DNA of 64,000 nt, taken from the IMG/VR virus record IMGVR_UViG_3300036781_000714, positions 1 to 64,000 of that record. One strand, 5' to 3'. Positions within the stretch are counted from its first letter, which is position 1, and each line of letters opens with the position of its first letter. The stretch comes from a virus. Made by a program: the position numbers and the translations under genes. The notes beneath the pieces are model-generated. The model did no database searches, was not told the origin of the DNA, and saw only the letters and a list, made by a program, of their open reading frames with translations. Below, piece after piece: positions 1 to 8,477 of the stretch.

Positions 1-2
1 CG

Positions 3-137
3 AAAGAAGTCGAGGTGGATTCGCTGCAGGACCAAGTGGGCTCGGCGCTCACCTCGCTCGAGAAATATTTCGGCATCAAGTATCCGTTCCAGCAGTTTCA
101 GTACATGCTCGCGCCGGCGTTCCCGTCGCGTCTGTAA
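3..137 (+). pseudogene. Host M1-family aminopeptidase, 3' truncated by the prophage
   Basis: The open frame entering from the left edge reads a conserved piece of the M1 zinc aminopeptidase catalytic domain: LEKYFGIKYPF followed by YMLAPAFP. In intact family members this stretch runs straight into the GGMEN/GAMEN substrate-binding motif and then the HEXXH zinc site. Here it changes after AFP to SRL and stops at 135-137, so GAMEN and the zinc site are missing. The facing integrase gene starts its 3' end in the same bases. The simplest reading is that the phage inserted within this gene and the catalytic half lies beyond the right edge. The family call rests on about 35 residues. Confidence 0.72.
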
Positions 138-1755
138 GCATGTGCAATCTCGGAATGTGACGAATCTCTAAACGCAGCACGCGGGTCTCGGTGTTGAACA
201 CGGCCGCGCGGATCCAGGGACGAATGAGCTCGCGGAGGGCAGGGCCAGCCAAACTGCGGAGCACTGTCGGAAGGTCGAGGAACATCGCGGCGATACGGTC
301 GCGCTCAACACGAAGCTGACGCGCATCGGGGGCGTTGGTTCCAACGGCGTCGAGTTGCGCGAGCAGATCATTGTCGATTGCAGCCAAACGATCAAGACGA
401 GATTTCGCGTCCGCCGTTTTGAGCACGCCGCTTTCGATCGCTTCCACGATCCGTCCACGCCGGAGCGCCACGGCGGCGCGCTCGCGCTCGATCTTCACCA
501 CATCGACAGACGGTGCACGGCGCGCCACGTCGAAGGCTTGATCGAGCAATGCCAGCAGCCGGGCACGTGCCGCAGCGGTCGACGCTTCCTTCGCGATCGT
601 CCCGACGACCGCACTCTCAAGCGCGTCCTTCGTCACCGTCCCACCGAAGCTGCAGCGAATGCGTGGCCCTTTGTTGTGCGTCGAGCATCGATAGCTCGGC
701 TCGAAGTGCCCGTCACCGTGCTTCCGGCCTTTCCGTCCGCCGCCGCCCGAGATCATCGGCGCCGAGCATCGGCATCGCACAATGCCGGACAAGACCCAAT
801 CGGAGCGTACACCACGCCGCACCTTCTGATTGCGCGCGAGCAAGTCTTGCACGCGGTTAAACACGACGCGATCAACGATCTTGGGATGCGCGTTGCGGCG
901 CACGTACCACTCTGACGCGTCACGCGTCCGCTGGATGGCGCGTTCGCCGCGATCACTCGGCACGCGGCCGAACACGACGTCACCGACGTAGGCGGGGTTG
1001 GTGAGCGCACATCGCACGGCCGCGAATCGCCACGCCCGGTCGGGAGCGACGCGCTGCATCCAAGTCATGAGGCTCGAGATCGAATGCTCGCCCGTGGCGA
1101 ATCGGCGAAACAACTCGCGAATCAAGACGGCTTCGCTCTCGAATGGGGTGAGTGCGACGCGTTCGTCGACCGCCTTCCGCACCCCGTTATCGAGCACGCG
1201 CTCGCGGCCTGCAGGGTGCACCACATGGCGACGGAACCCGTAGGGCGCAGCCGAGCACCAATAGCCACGCTCGACGCTCCCACGCATGCCACGTTTGGCG
1301 TTCGCCTTCACATCGTCGCGCTTCTGCGTTGCCTGGCCGGCCACCATCGCACGCATGATCGCGCGAATCGACTTGTTGCCAGTGTCGTCGTTCTCGACGA
1401 ACTGCACGAGCCACCCGTGCCGCTCCAACTCGAAGCGCCAGTACGTCCCTTCCTCGGGATTCGGGAAGCGTCCCCACCGCGAGTCGTTGAGCACGAGCAC
1501 CCGACCAGGATGCTTTAATGAGCGTTTGGCCTTGCGGCAATCGTCAATCAGCGCGCGCAAGGCTGGCCGCTGCTCAATCGTCGCCCCGGAATACCCATCA
1601 TCGGTGTACGTCTGCGCGATCGTCACGTTGAGTCGACCCGCGAGTTCGTCACACGCGCGCTGTTGATCGTCGAGCGAAGTGTAGACTTCCCCCGCCTGCT
1701 TCTCGGTGGAGACGCGGCGGTAGGCGACGCAACGGACGGATGAGAGATCGTGCAT
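76..1755 (-). CDS. int: Large serine recombinase (phage integrase)
   Basis: A 559-residue site-specific recombinase that should insert and, with a directionality factor, excise the prophage. The N-terminal resolvase domain (about 1-150) has the YRRVSTEKQ motif with Ser16 as likely nucleophile, and the DDGYSGAT segment near residue 52. A recombinase domain (about 165-290), a zinc ribbon (CRC near 328 and further Cys near 353 and 363) and an Arg-rich coiled coil (about 405-475) follow, the order usual for phage serine integrases. The start is the ATG at 1753-1755; the ribosome site is weak. The last 15 or so codons lie on the host side of attL, so the C-terminus seen here is a product of integration. 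Confidence 0.95.
   Translation of the reverse strand: MHDLSSVRCVAYRRVSTEKQAGEVYTSLDDQQRACDELAGRLNVTIAQTYTDDGYSGATIEQRPALRALIDDCRKAKRSLKHPGRVLVLNDSRWGRFPNPEEGTYWRFELERHGWLVQFVENDDTGNKSIRAIMRAMVAGQATQKRDDVKANAKRGMRGSVERGYWCSAAPYGFRRHVVHPAGRERVLDNGVRKAVDERVALTPFESEAVLIRELFRRFATGEHSISSLMTWMQRVAPDRAWRFAAVRCALTNPAYVGDVVFGRVPSDRGERAIQRTRDASEWYVRRNAHPKIVDRVVFNRVQDLLARNQKVRRGVRSDWVLSGIVRCRCSAPMISGGGGRKGRKHGDGHFEPSYRCSTHNKGPRIRCSFGGTVTKDALESAVVGTIAKEASTAAARARLLALLDQAFDVARRAPSVDVVKIERERAAVALRRGRIVEAIESGVLKTADAKSRLDRLAAIDNDLLAQLDAVGTNAPDARQLRVERDRIAAMFLDLPTVLRSLAGPALRELIRPWIRAAVFNTETRVLRLEIRHIPRLHMLTDATGTPARACTETAGTDT
111..137. other. attL junction between host M1 peptidase gene and prophage
   Basis: Host coding similarity (APAFP) ends at about base 125 and the next codons do not fit the peptidase family. 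The phage integrase reads into the same point from the right. The crossover of a large serine integrase is a 2-bp core inside a short identity, so it should lie at about 117-128. The exact core cannot be fixed without attR or an unoccupied site. The position is inferred from the loss of protein similarity. Confidence 0.6.
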
Positions 1756-1784
1756 GGCGGGAATTGCGGCAGAGAGTCAGTACG

Positions 1785-1808
1785 AACTACGAGAACTACG
1801 AGGACTAC
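1785..1808. repeat. 9-bp direct repeats upstream of integrase
   Basis: The unit AACTACGAG occurs twice head to tail, followed by a partial third copy (GACTACG). It lies between the integrase start codon and the end of the next small gene, in the integrase leader. It could be a protein binding site or a chance microsatellite. Confidence 0.5.
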
Positions 1809-1966
1809 GCGGCGGATTGGCTCGATGGCGAGGGAACGCCTTCGCGCACGAGCACCAGGTCCACCAATCGGCGCGCCCACGCGTCAAAGTCAAGCGGCTC
1901 GGCTGAGCGAACGACTTCAGTCGTGACGCGCGACGCGCCGTTCGCCGAGAACTGGGGCGTCTTCAT
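1805..1966 (-). CDS. Small phage protein, 53 aa
   Basis: A small reading frame starting MKTPQFSANGA and ending SPSSQSAA. Its ATG overlaps the stop of the upstream gene in an ATGA junction at 1963-1966, the same coupling seen elsewhere in this operon. The middle (about residues 25-42, DFDAWARRLVDLVLVREG) would form an amphipathic helix. It is the last gene before the integrase, where phages often carry a directionality factor, but no known RDF family is recognisable, so that role is only a possibility. Confidence 0.55.
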   Translation of the reverse strand: MKTPQFSANGASRVTTEVVRSAEPLDFDAWARRLVDLVLVREGVPSPSSQSAA

Positions 1967-2709
1967 CCCAGCACACTCGGATCGAAGTACCAGCCGAGAA
2001 AGAACGTCACAGCCGGCCGATTCTTTCTCGGGTTCAGCAGCCGCCCAAGCAGGATCGGATCACCGTTTCGTCTCGCGGTCGAATCCTGCGCGAAGCCAAT
2101 CTCGTCGAACAGCTTGCGCGCCATCGCCTCGCCCGCGCGCGTGATGATTTCCGGCCGGGCGAGCGCGATCGGGAATTCGAGTTCCAGGAACTCATCATCG
2201 GGTCGTTGCGTCGGATGCACCTTCCCGTCCGCATCAGGACTCTCGTGTGTGACGATCCTCGGCATCGGGTTCACGTAGCTGCCGTCTCCTGGTTCCAACA
2301 GCTTCGCCGGCTCGACAAAACGGTTCCATCGGCCAGTCCGAATGGTTTGCCGCGGCGATTTCGCGGTCGTGCGGATCGCGAAGACATCCATGTCGAAGTT
2401 CGGCACGATCACGTAGCCTGCCTCAACGCCGGCCTGAATCTTCTCATAGAAAATCGACTGCTTTGCCAGCGCGTTGATACGCCGCTCGAACGGAGCGGTC
2501 GTGAAACCGCTCCGCGCCGCCGCATCGAGCGCAGCCGACTCGACGTCAATATCCACGTCGATCTTGTCGCGGCGTGCGCGAACAAAGGCGAGCATCTGCG
2601 TGTGTGCGCCCTGCAACTGGAGCGTGTCGAGCGCGACGAGATGCAGTGGCGTGTCCCGGGCCGCCGCTTCGATCGCCGTGCGCTCTTCTATTCTCGCAAC
2701 TTCCATCAT
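1963..2709 (-). CDS. Phage protein of unknown function, 248 aa
   Basis: No family recognised. The protein begins with helical, acidic-basic mixed sequence and has a more globular second half (AGYVIVPNFDMDVFAIRT near residue 100, then RPEIITRAGEAMARKLFDEIGF). No signal peptide, membrane segment or metal motif is visible. Two adjacent ATG codons (2709 and 2706) could serve as start. It precedes the 53-aa gene with an ATGA overlap and so belongs to the leftward early operon. Confidence 0.75.
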   Translation of the reverse strand: MMEVARIEERTAIEAAARDTPLHLVALDTLQLQGAHTQMLAFVRARRDKIDVDIDVESAALDAAARSGFTTAPFERRINALAKQSIFYEKIQAGVEAGYVIVPNFDMDVFAIRTTAKSPRQTIRTGRWNRFVEPAKLLEPGDGSYVNPMPRIVTHESPDADGKVHPTQRPDDEFLELEFPIALARPEIITRAGEAMARKLFDEIGFAQDSTARRNGDPILLGRLLNPRKNRPAVTFFLGWYFDPSVLG

Positions 2710-2757
2710 TAGAAGACTCCGTGTCAGGATTCTATCAGTTCTTGAACCGATCTTTAC

Positions 2758-3006
2758 TCATGCGAACCCGCACGCGAGCAACTCGCTCGCGTCCTGCTGC
2801 ACCCTGGCGTCGATTGCGTGATGTGCGTTCACGAACTGCGCGGTGTGCGGAAACGCGCACGAGCCGCATTTGATGACGTGCTCGTCGTCGTACACATGCC
2901 ACTCGACGGGCTCGGTCGGATCGGGCGGCTGCGGTGGCCGCGCGTCCACTGTCACGCGCACGGGCGCGCAGCAGCGAAGACACTCGAAGGCAATGACGAG
3001 ACGCAT
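2758..3006 (-). CDS. Small zinc-finger-like protein, 82 aa
   Basis: The N-terminus has CLRCC near residues 10-14 and the centre has CGSC near 48-51, a CxxC pair arrangement that would bind one zinc ion. His residues follow (FPHTAQFVNAHHAID). Its start codon shares one base with the stop of the upstream 339-aa gene (TGATG at 3004-3008), so the two are translationally coupled. Function is unknown; small zinc ribbons of this kind are common in phage early regions. Confidence 0.7.
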   Translation of the reverse strand: MRLVIAFECLRCCAPVRVTVDARPPQPPDPTEPVEWHVYDDEHVIKCGSCAFPHTAQFVNAHHAIDARVQQDASELLACGFA

Positions 3007-4025
3007 CAGACCTCCTCGTCGAGCGGATGCTCTTCGTCGATTAGACCTTCGAACGCGGCGTCGACATCATCGCCATCGAAACCTTCCTCGGTGTATACGT
3101 CCTGCGGCCCTACAGATTCTCCCGCTTCTTCCGCCGCTTGAAGTTCCTGCACGGCGTGGTCATCGACTTTCGGCGGCGGCGGCTCAGTCCAGCCTTCGCC
3201 ATTGCCGCGTTGCGCGATGCTGCGGTTGTAGCGCGCCGCGAGCGCGAAGGCTTCGCGCTGTTCATCGACGAACTCCCGCTCGCGACCGGCGACGATCCAG
3301 AACGCTTCGCCTTCCATGACGACGCTCCACGGACCTGCAGCCGCCCACCGATGTTCGTCCTGCTCGCTCATGTCGGACAACGCGATCGCATCCGCGTTGC
3401 GCTCAGAGGCCTCAAGTTGCGCGTCGATCACGTCGTCGAAGATGATCTTGACTGTATGCGTGCCGGTGTGCTCGACCTCGAATTCGCCATCGCGTTCGAT
3501 GACCGTGTACGGGCCAGCATCCAACCGTTCCTTGACGCGCTCGTTGGGAACGGTGTCTCTGCTGATTGCGTCCGGCTCGTCCGGGATCGTGCCACCGAGC
3601 GTATTCGCCGCGACGACTTGGCCGATCCAGGTCTCGACACCGGCGCGCACTTCGGGTTGCCAGTCGTGAATCACACGGAGTGCGACGGTCAGGTGGATCG
3701 CGCGCAGTTGATCGCGAATCTCAAGGTCCGTCGCCGCGTCGCCGGTGTTGAGATGCGTGCGCGTTGCCCCGCCCGTCTCGGTCGCGCCTTCAATCTCGTC
3801 TTCGATGTCGAGCTGGCGACCGTCTTTCTTCTCCCCGGCGTCTTCGTCGCCGTGCGGATTCACCATGCGGCGTAGCTGCCGGTTGATCTCGAGCTCTTCC
3901 TCGATGCGATCGGTCGGTAGCTCGAGCGACTCGGCACCCTTCTTCTGCTTGTTGTAGGCCTTCGCGCCTTCTTTCAAGCACTGGTACAAGTGCTTTTGCT
4001 GTGGTTCGTCGATCACGAGTTGCAT
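3006..4025 (-). CDS. Acidic phage protein of unknown function, 339 aa
   Basis: No family recognised. The N-terminal 30 residues are Lys/Gln-rich (CLKEGAKAYNKQKKG), the middle (about 165-260) looks globular with alternating strand patterns (AGPYTVIERDGEFEVEHTG), and the last 70 residues are very acidic and probably disordered. It sits between the SbcC-like ATPase gene and a small zinc-finger gene in the recombination operon, so a role in DNA metabolism is plausible but not shown. Confidence 0.75.
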   Translation of the reverse strand: MQLVIDEPQQKHLYQCLKEGAKAYNKQKKGAESLELPTDRIEEELEINRQLRRMVNPHGDEDAGEKKDGRQLDIEDEIEGATETGGATRTHLNTGDAATDLEIRDQLRAIHLTVALRVIHDWQPEVRAGVETWIGQVVAANTLGGTIPDEPDAISRDTVPNERVKERLDAGPYTVIERDGEFEVEHTGTHTVKIIFDDVIDAQLEASERNADAIALSDMSEQDEHRWAAAGPWSVVMEGEAFWIVAGREREFVDEQREAFALAARYNRSIAQRGNGEGWTEPPPPKVDDHAVQELQAAEEAGESVGPQDVYTEEGFDGDDVDAAFEGLIDEEHPLDEEV

Positions 4026-4050
4026 GGACGGGGACTCGATCGCCTATCGG

Positions 4051-5394
4051 TTACGCGCCAACTGCGACGCTGGTCTCTGCATGCTCTGCCTCGGTTTCTT
4101 CTGCCCGCACGGGCACGCCGTCGATCGCCACGACTTCACCGGCTTCGAGTTCCAGCCCAACCGTGCTGCCGGTGCGCACCGATTCCATGAAGACCTGATA
4201 GCCTTCTTCCTCGGCCGACTGCGCCACGAGCGCCATGTTCTTCCTGCCGACGAGCGATGCGTCGCGGATTAGCAGCAGACGCAACTCAGGATTGGCTTGC
4301 ATCGCGATCTTCGTCGAGATGGGCACGGCATCACCGGACGAGGCTTGGCTAAACGGGAGTCCGTTGAAGAGCACGTCTTCAGTCCCAAGCGAGAGTCCGT
4401 CGACAGGGAACTTCACCGCAGCGAGCGCATCGTTCTTCGCCTTTGTGCGTTCTTCGATCTGCGCCGTCAGCCGCGCGGACGCCGCTTGGCATTCTTCGAG
4501 TTCCTTCTTCGCGGACGCGAGCTGCTCGCGGTGATGGATCTGGTTGCGCTTCCGCGCATTCTCCGTCTCAGCAACGCCCATCTGCGCGCGCAGGTCGGTG
4601 ACATCGACGGGATCGGGCAGTGGGGCGGCGTTGAGATGCGCCTCGCGCAGATTCGCGAGTTCGGACGATCGCTCGTCACGCTTCGCCATCAGACGCGCGA
4701 TCTGCTGATCGAGTTCTTCGATCTCGGTCTCGCGCTTCTTCATCTCGCCGATACGATGCGCGCGCGTGCTGGATGCGACACCAATCGCGCTGTTGTGCTC
4801 CATCGCGTTCGCCAAGGCATCAACGAGCGCCGACATGTCCTGCTCGACGACATCCATCGTCCAGTTGACATTCGCCTCGACGTTCTTCACTCGCTCAGCG
4901 AAGGTGTTCGCCCGACTATTGAACGCCTTGCGTTCGTTGTAGTCACGCTCGTTCAATTGTTCGATGGCGTCGACATCGAGATCGATCTTCACCATGGCGC
5001 GCAGCATCTCCAGCCGCTTGGCAGGTGTCGCGCGCCAAAATTCGAGTGGGTCGATCGACCGTTCGCCAAAGAGACGCTCAAGCATCTTGATCGGCGACGG
5101 GTAGCGCGCACCGTCTGCCGACTCGACGATGACCGTCGTCTCGCGGTTCGGCTTGCACCGCCACTTCACGATGATCTCACCCAGGTCGAGCGTGATACGG
5201 GCCATTTCTTGGCCGTCGCGCACGGGAACCACCGGAAGCGACTTCCGGCCTGAGAGCGCGCATACGATCGCGTTCAGGAATGCTGTCTTCCCTGCCCCGT
5301 TGTCGCCGACGATGTGATTGAGGCCCGGCTTTGGAACGAATTGAATCGCCTTCAACCGCATGAAGTTTTCAATCTCTATTTTGTTAATTCTCAT
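4051..5394 (-). CDS. RecF/SbcC-like AAA ATPase
   Basis: A 447-residue ATPase of the SMC/Rad50/RecF type. The start MRINKIEIENFMRLK is the usual first strand, followed by a Walker A GDNGAGKT at residues 30-37. The centre (about 150-320) is coiled coil, with Glu/Lys/Arg heptads. Near the C-terminus are an ABC-signature-like SQASSGD at 349-355 and a Walker B strand LLLIRD ending at Asp378. At this length it resembles phage single-chain ATPases found beside YqaJ-type exonucleases rather than full Rad50. It likely helps DNA-end processing or recombination. It overlaps the upstream 108-aa gene by ATGA at 5391-5394. Confidence 0.88.
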   Translation of the reverse strand: MRINKIEIENFMRLKAIQFVPKPGLNHIVGDNGAGKTAFLNAIVCALSGRKSLPVVPVRDGQEMARITLDLGEIIVKWRCKPNRETTVIVESADGARYPSPIKMLERLFGERSIDPLEFWRATPAKRLEMLRAMVKIDLDVDAIEQLNERDYNERKAFNSRANTFAERVKNVEANVNWTMDVVEQDMSALVDALANAMEHNSAIGVASSTRAHRIGEMKKRETEIEELDQQIARLMAKRDERSSELANLREAHLNAAPLPDPVDVTDLRAQMGVAETENARKRNQIHHREQLASAKKELEECQAASARLTAQIEERTKAKNDALAAVKFPVDGLSLGTEDVLFNGLPFSQASSGDAVPISTKIAMQANPELRLLLIRDASLVGRKNMALVAQSAEEEGYQVFMESVRTGSTVGLELEAGEVVAIDGVPVRAEETEAEHAETSVAVGA

Positions 5395-5717
5395 GTCCGT
5401 GCACCTCGGCGTGCGTTAGTGGCTGCGTTTGTACGACGGTGAACCGGCCGCTTCGCACTCGGCCGCGTGGTGGGTGCGGACTTGAGCGCGCGAATCGCTT
5501 TCACAATGGCGCGTTCGTCGTCATCCAGATCAACGACGAGGATGACCATTGAGCCCGCGACGTCCGGCGTGATGAACGTGTCAGGAATGCGCGGCTTCAC
5601 CCGGTCGGTCGCGGGATCGGCCCGGCGATCTTTGTCGACGGCCACATCCCGCATCGCGAGCAGAATCGAGCTCTCGAAGTAGCTGCGATACGACGCCGAC
5701 GCTTCGAAGACGCGCAT
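5391..5717 (-). CDS. Small phage protein, 108 aa
   Basis: No family recognised. A folded N-terminal part (about 1-75, including GSMVILVVDLDDDERAIVKAI) is followed by a basic tail rich in Arg, Ala and Thr that could touch DNA or RNA. It sits between the possible annealing protein and the ATPase, overlapping both neighbours by 1 to 4 bases, so it is made with the recombination set. Confidence 0.75.
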   Translation of the reverse strand: MRVFEASASYRSYFESSILLAMRDVAVDKDRRADPATDRVKPRIPDTFITPDVAGSMVILVVDLDDDERAIVKAIRALKSAPTTRPSAKRPVHRRTNAATNARRGART

Positions 5718-6862
5718 CAGCGGCGCGCCTCGGCTTCGGCTTTCTCTAATTCGCGATCTTGCTCTAAAATCGCGACTTCCTCCGCAGCCAGTCGCGCGCG
5801 CTCAGCCTCTTCGTAGCAGGGCGCGTTCGGCTCGTGCGTTCCATCGCTTCTGAAACACACTCGACACTTCTCTGATGCAGGCGCGGCGGCGTCCTTCGCC
5901 GGAACCGCCGCTTGTGCCGCCGGCTCGGCCGACCGCTGTCCGTTCTTCCCGAGTTTCGCCTTGAGACCCTCGGTGCCTTTCGTCGCGCCGCTTTCTGGCG
6001 CCTGAGTGCTTCCGGTCTTCTTCCCTGCCGTGTGCGCCTCGACGATGTCAGGCCACGTTGACTCGCCTTCCTTCAACGCGGTGCCGTACGTGCGCAGCAG
6101 CGTCATCTCAGCGGGATTGATTTGCTCGACCGGGTGACCGAGCAGCTCGGCGACCTGCGCCGGTGTGACGCCGTATTTCCAGAAGGCGTCGAGCAACTTT
6201 TTGCGCGAGGCAGCGGGATCGTTTGCGTCGACGTTCGATAACGTGTCGATCGCCTGTTGCTCGCATTCTTCCTTCACGTCGCCGGGCAATAGCGACAGGA
6301 TGACGTTCCGGCGCTCCTTGGAGATCGCCGCGTTGGCCTTCACCATCAAATCGTCTTCGGTCGCGCGCACCTTATAGACGGTCTGTCCCGTGCTGTTGGT
6401 GCGTGAGCCGATGATCTCCATCCCTTCACGCGTTTTCCGACGCTCGACAAACTTCTCGATCATGACGTCCTTCGACTCGGTCGCGTTCGTCTCGAGATCG
6501 ATGCCCTGCACGCGGTAGATGCGACGTTCCTCGTCGTCGAACACCAGCAGCGTGGTCACATCCATGTTGCCCCACATCACGCGCGCTTCTTCAGCGAAAC
6601 GAATCGAGAGGCCGGTGATTCGCTCACCGCCGACGGGCTTCGAGTACCGGGCGACTTCGGCGAATGCTGGGCGGCGGCACGCATCCATCAGTCGACGGCG
6701 CGATGTCTCGAAGTCGCGCGGGCGATGCAGCGCCATGAGAAAGCGCGCCTCAACGGCCGCCTTCTCGCGCGCCGCGATCGCCGAGCTACTCGTCTCGCCT
6801 GCAGCGACAGGCAGGTTCGACGCACCGACCTGCGCGACGTGGGTTCCTGGTCCCGACATCAA
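5717..6862 (-). CDS. Possible phage single-strand annealing protein
   Basis: A 381-residue protein between YqaJ exonuclease and the SbcC-like ATPase, the slot usually taken by a single-strand annealing protein. The conserved-looking core (about 40-200) contains RFLMALHRPRDFETSRRRLM and GLSIRFAEEARVMWGNMDV, followed by TNSTGQTVYKVRATEDDLMVKANAAI. It does not visibly match RecT, Red-beta or Erf motifs. Residues 270-330 are a low-complexity Ala/Pro/Lys linker, and a CxxC group (CRVC near 337) lies near the end. The function is inferred from position; a profile search should settle it. It overlaps the exonuclease gene by 4 bases. Confidence 0.6.
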   Translation of the reverse strand: MMSGPGTHVAQVGASNLPVAAGETSSSAIAAREKAAVEARFLMALHRPRDFETSRRRLMDACRRPAFAEVARYSKPVGGERITGLSIRFAEEARVMWGNMDVTTLLVFDDEERRIYRVQGIDLETNATESKDVMIEKFVERRKTREGMEIIGSRTNSTGQTVYKVRATEDDLMVKANAAISKERRNVILSLLPGDVKEECEQQAIDTLSNVDANDPAASRKKLLDAFWKYGVTPAQVAELLGHPVEQINPAEMTLLRTYGTALKEGESTWPDIVEAHTAGKKTGSTQAPESGATKGTEGLKAKLGKNGQRSAEPAAQAAVPAKDAAAPASEKCRVCFRSDGTHEPNAPCYEEAERARLAAEEVAILEQDRELEKAEAEARR

Positions 6863-7857
6863 TCCTCCTCAACGAGTAGACGGAAGCGCCGCGACGGTGC
6901 GCTGGTGTAGCGCTGAATCAGCGAGGCGTTTTCTGGTTTGGTCGCCCCGAGTGTTTCGGCGACGTTCTTCCACGAGCACCGGCCGGTCTTATCGAGCTTC
7001 CACGTGGCGACGTTCCGGATACCTGCCGCGTCGCCAATCGCCTGTTGGATGCGATGCTCGAGCTCACTCTTTTCCATGTCGAGCGCCTTGAGCTCGGCCT
7101 TCACGGTCGCGAGATGGCGCCCGGCCTCGATCAACTCGACGGTCGGCTCGATCATCTCAGCCGAGTGCGTCGCGTACTTCTGCTGCAAATACTTCTGTGC
7201 CGACTCGGTGCCGGTAATCGGGGGTTCGATCTCTGCGAGCACATTCTTATGCCAGAAGTCGTAACCGATGCCAAGCAGCGTCGCCGCGGCGGCAGCATCC
7301 CAATCGATGTGGTAGATACGGAAGTCCGCTTGGCCGATGAGGACTGCGACATCCCAGGCACGCAGTTCGGTGATGGCCATGCTCCAGAGACACTGCGCGG
7401 TCACGTCGAGCGGAACTTCTCCGGTGCCCGGAACACCGAAGTCGTCCGCGCGATAGTCAGCGAACCGCTTGATCTCCAGCCCGCGTACCGGCCCGATGAA
7501 ATGCCCTTCTCGCCCGAGCACGATGCCGTCCGGCGTGCAGGCCATGAAGTCCTCGCGACAGCGTACGTCTGACTCGGGAGTCGTCGACATTACCGCGCCC
7601 GTCACTTCGACATACTTCTGACGGATTGCGCCTTCGAGGCGAAGGCCCCACTCGGTGAACTGATTCCCCATGAAGGGCGCGACGATACCGCGCTTTTCGA
7701 GGTAGACATCGAGTGCGGACTTTCTCGGATTCAATCCCGCGACGGCGGGAATCTCAGAGGCGCCGAGGTACTTACGACGCTCCTCAAGTTTCGCGGCGTC
7801 GAAGCTCATGCCGACGACGTGATGCTGCGGCTGCGTAGACACCAGTGATTCTTCCAT
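6859..7857 (-). CDS. YqaJ-family viral recombinase (lambda-exonuclease fold)
   Basis: A 332-residue exonuclease expected to resect double-stranded ends for phage recombination. The family opening GASEIPAVAGLNP is at residues 32-44, followed by the TPDG motif with Asp110 and the GLEIK motif with Glu128 and Lys130, the expected metal-binding and catalytic residues. The C-terminal third (from about 250) is helical, with KAELKALDMEKSELEHRIQ as a short coiled coil. It is co-directional with the ATPase and possible annealing genes, making a complete phage recombination cassette. Confidence 0.92.
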   Translation of the reverse strand: MEESLVSTQPQHHVVGMSFDAAKLEERRKYLGASEIPAVAGLNPRKSALDVYLEKRGIVAPFMGNQFTEWGLRLEGAIRQKYVEVTGAVMSTTPESDVRCREDFMACTPDGIVLGREGHFIGPVRGLEIKRFADYRADDFGVPGTGEVPLDVTAQCLWSMAITELRAWDVAVLIGQADFRIYHIDWDAAAAATLLGIGYDFWHKNVLAEIEPPITGTESAQKYLQQKYATHSAEMIEPTVELIEAGRHLATVKAELKALDMEKSELEHRIQQAIGDAAGIRNVATWKLDKTGRCSWKNVAETLGATKPENASLIQRYTSAPSRRFRLLVEED

Positions 7858-7924
7858 CTATCGTTCCTCGTGTTGGTCGAAGACGCGTCGGGAAACCCTC
7901 CCCAGGGCCGGCGCGTCTTCGTTT

Positions 7925-8236
7925 TTATGCGATGCGGTTCTCGCGTCGCGGTTCGTGGTACAGGTGCTCGTGAACGACATCGCGGATCTCGTCGAGGAGT
8001 CGATCGACGTCCGCGAGCGGTCGCTTCGCCTTCTTCATGTCGACCAGTCGCCGGCCGAGCGTGCCGACTGGCTTGATCTCGTCGTAGCACACGCGCCGCA
8101 TCGTGCGCGGCACATCGGCGGCATCGTCGGCGAACATGTCTTGCAGGACGCCTTTCACCCGTGCGTCGAGCTCCAACTCAAAGCGATGTGGCGCTTTGAA
8201 GCTTTCTTCCGTGTTTCGGCGACGGGGTTGGGGCAT
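7925..8236 (-). CDS. Small phage protein, 103 aa
   Basis: No family recognised. The start at 8236 (MPQPRRRN) is preferred because residues upstream of it look like antisense of the neighbouring gene. The N-terminus is Arg-rich; the rest is helical (ELDARVKGVLQDMF, DVDRLLDEIRDVVHEHL). It is the second gene of the leftward early operon, directly after the excisionase-like gene. Confidence 0.65.
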   Translation of the reverse strand: MPQPRRRNTEESFKAPHRFELELDARVKGVLQDMFADDAADVPRTMRRVCYDEIKPVGTLGRRLVDMKKAKRPLADVDRLLDEIRDVVHEHLYHEPRRENRIA

Positions 8237-8243
8237 CGTTCGC

Positions 8244-8477
8244 TTACGCTCCCGGTGTCGCTGGCGTCGCATCGGACGGGAGCGGGTTCTTCACCAGGTA
8301 CTCGTCGATCGACGTCTGCGAGACGAACGGCCGATCCGCGAACGACTTCCCGCGCAGTTGTCCGCGCACGATCAACGACAAGACCGTGGTAATCGACTTC
8401 CGGATCTGCTTCGAAGCGTTCAGCACCGACACGTACGCGCCATCGTCGTCGGGCTCAGGCTTTCGGACTGCGTTCAT
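8244..8477 (-). CDS. Excisionase/MerR-like small DNA-binding protein
   Basis: A 77-residue protein starting MNAVRKPEPDDD. Residues 15-65 (VLNASKQIRKSITTVLSLIV, then FVSQTSIDEYL) fit the small winged-helix fold of excisionase/MerR-like proteins, in which a helix-turn-helix is followed by a short wing and a final helix. It is the first gene of the leftward operon, about 65 bases downstream of a strong promoter, with an AGAAGG ribosome site. It could be the integrase directionality factor or a Cro-like regulator; sequence alone does not decide. Confidence 0.65.
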   Translation of the reverse strand: MNAVRKPEPDDDGAYVSVLNASKQIRKSITTVLSLIVRGQLRGKSFADRPFVSQTSIDEYLVKNPLPSDATPATPGA

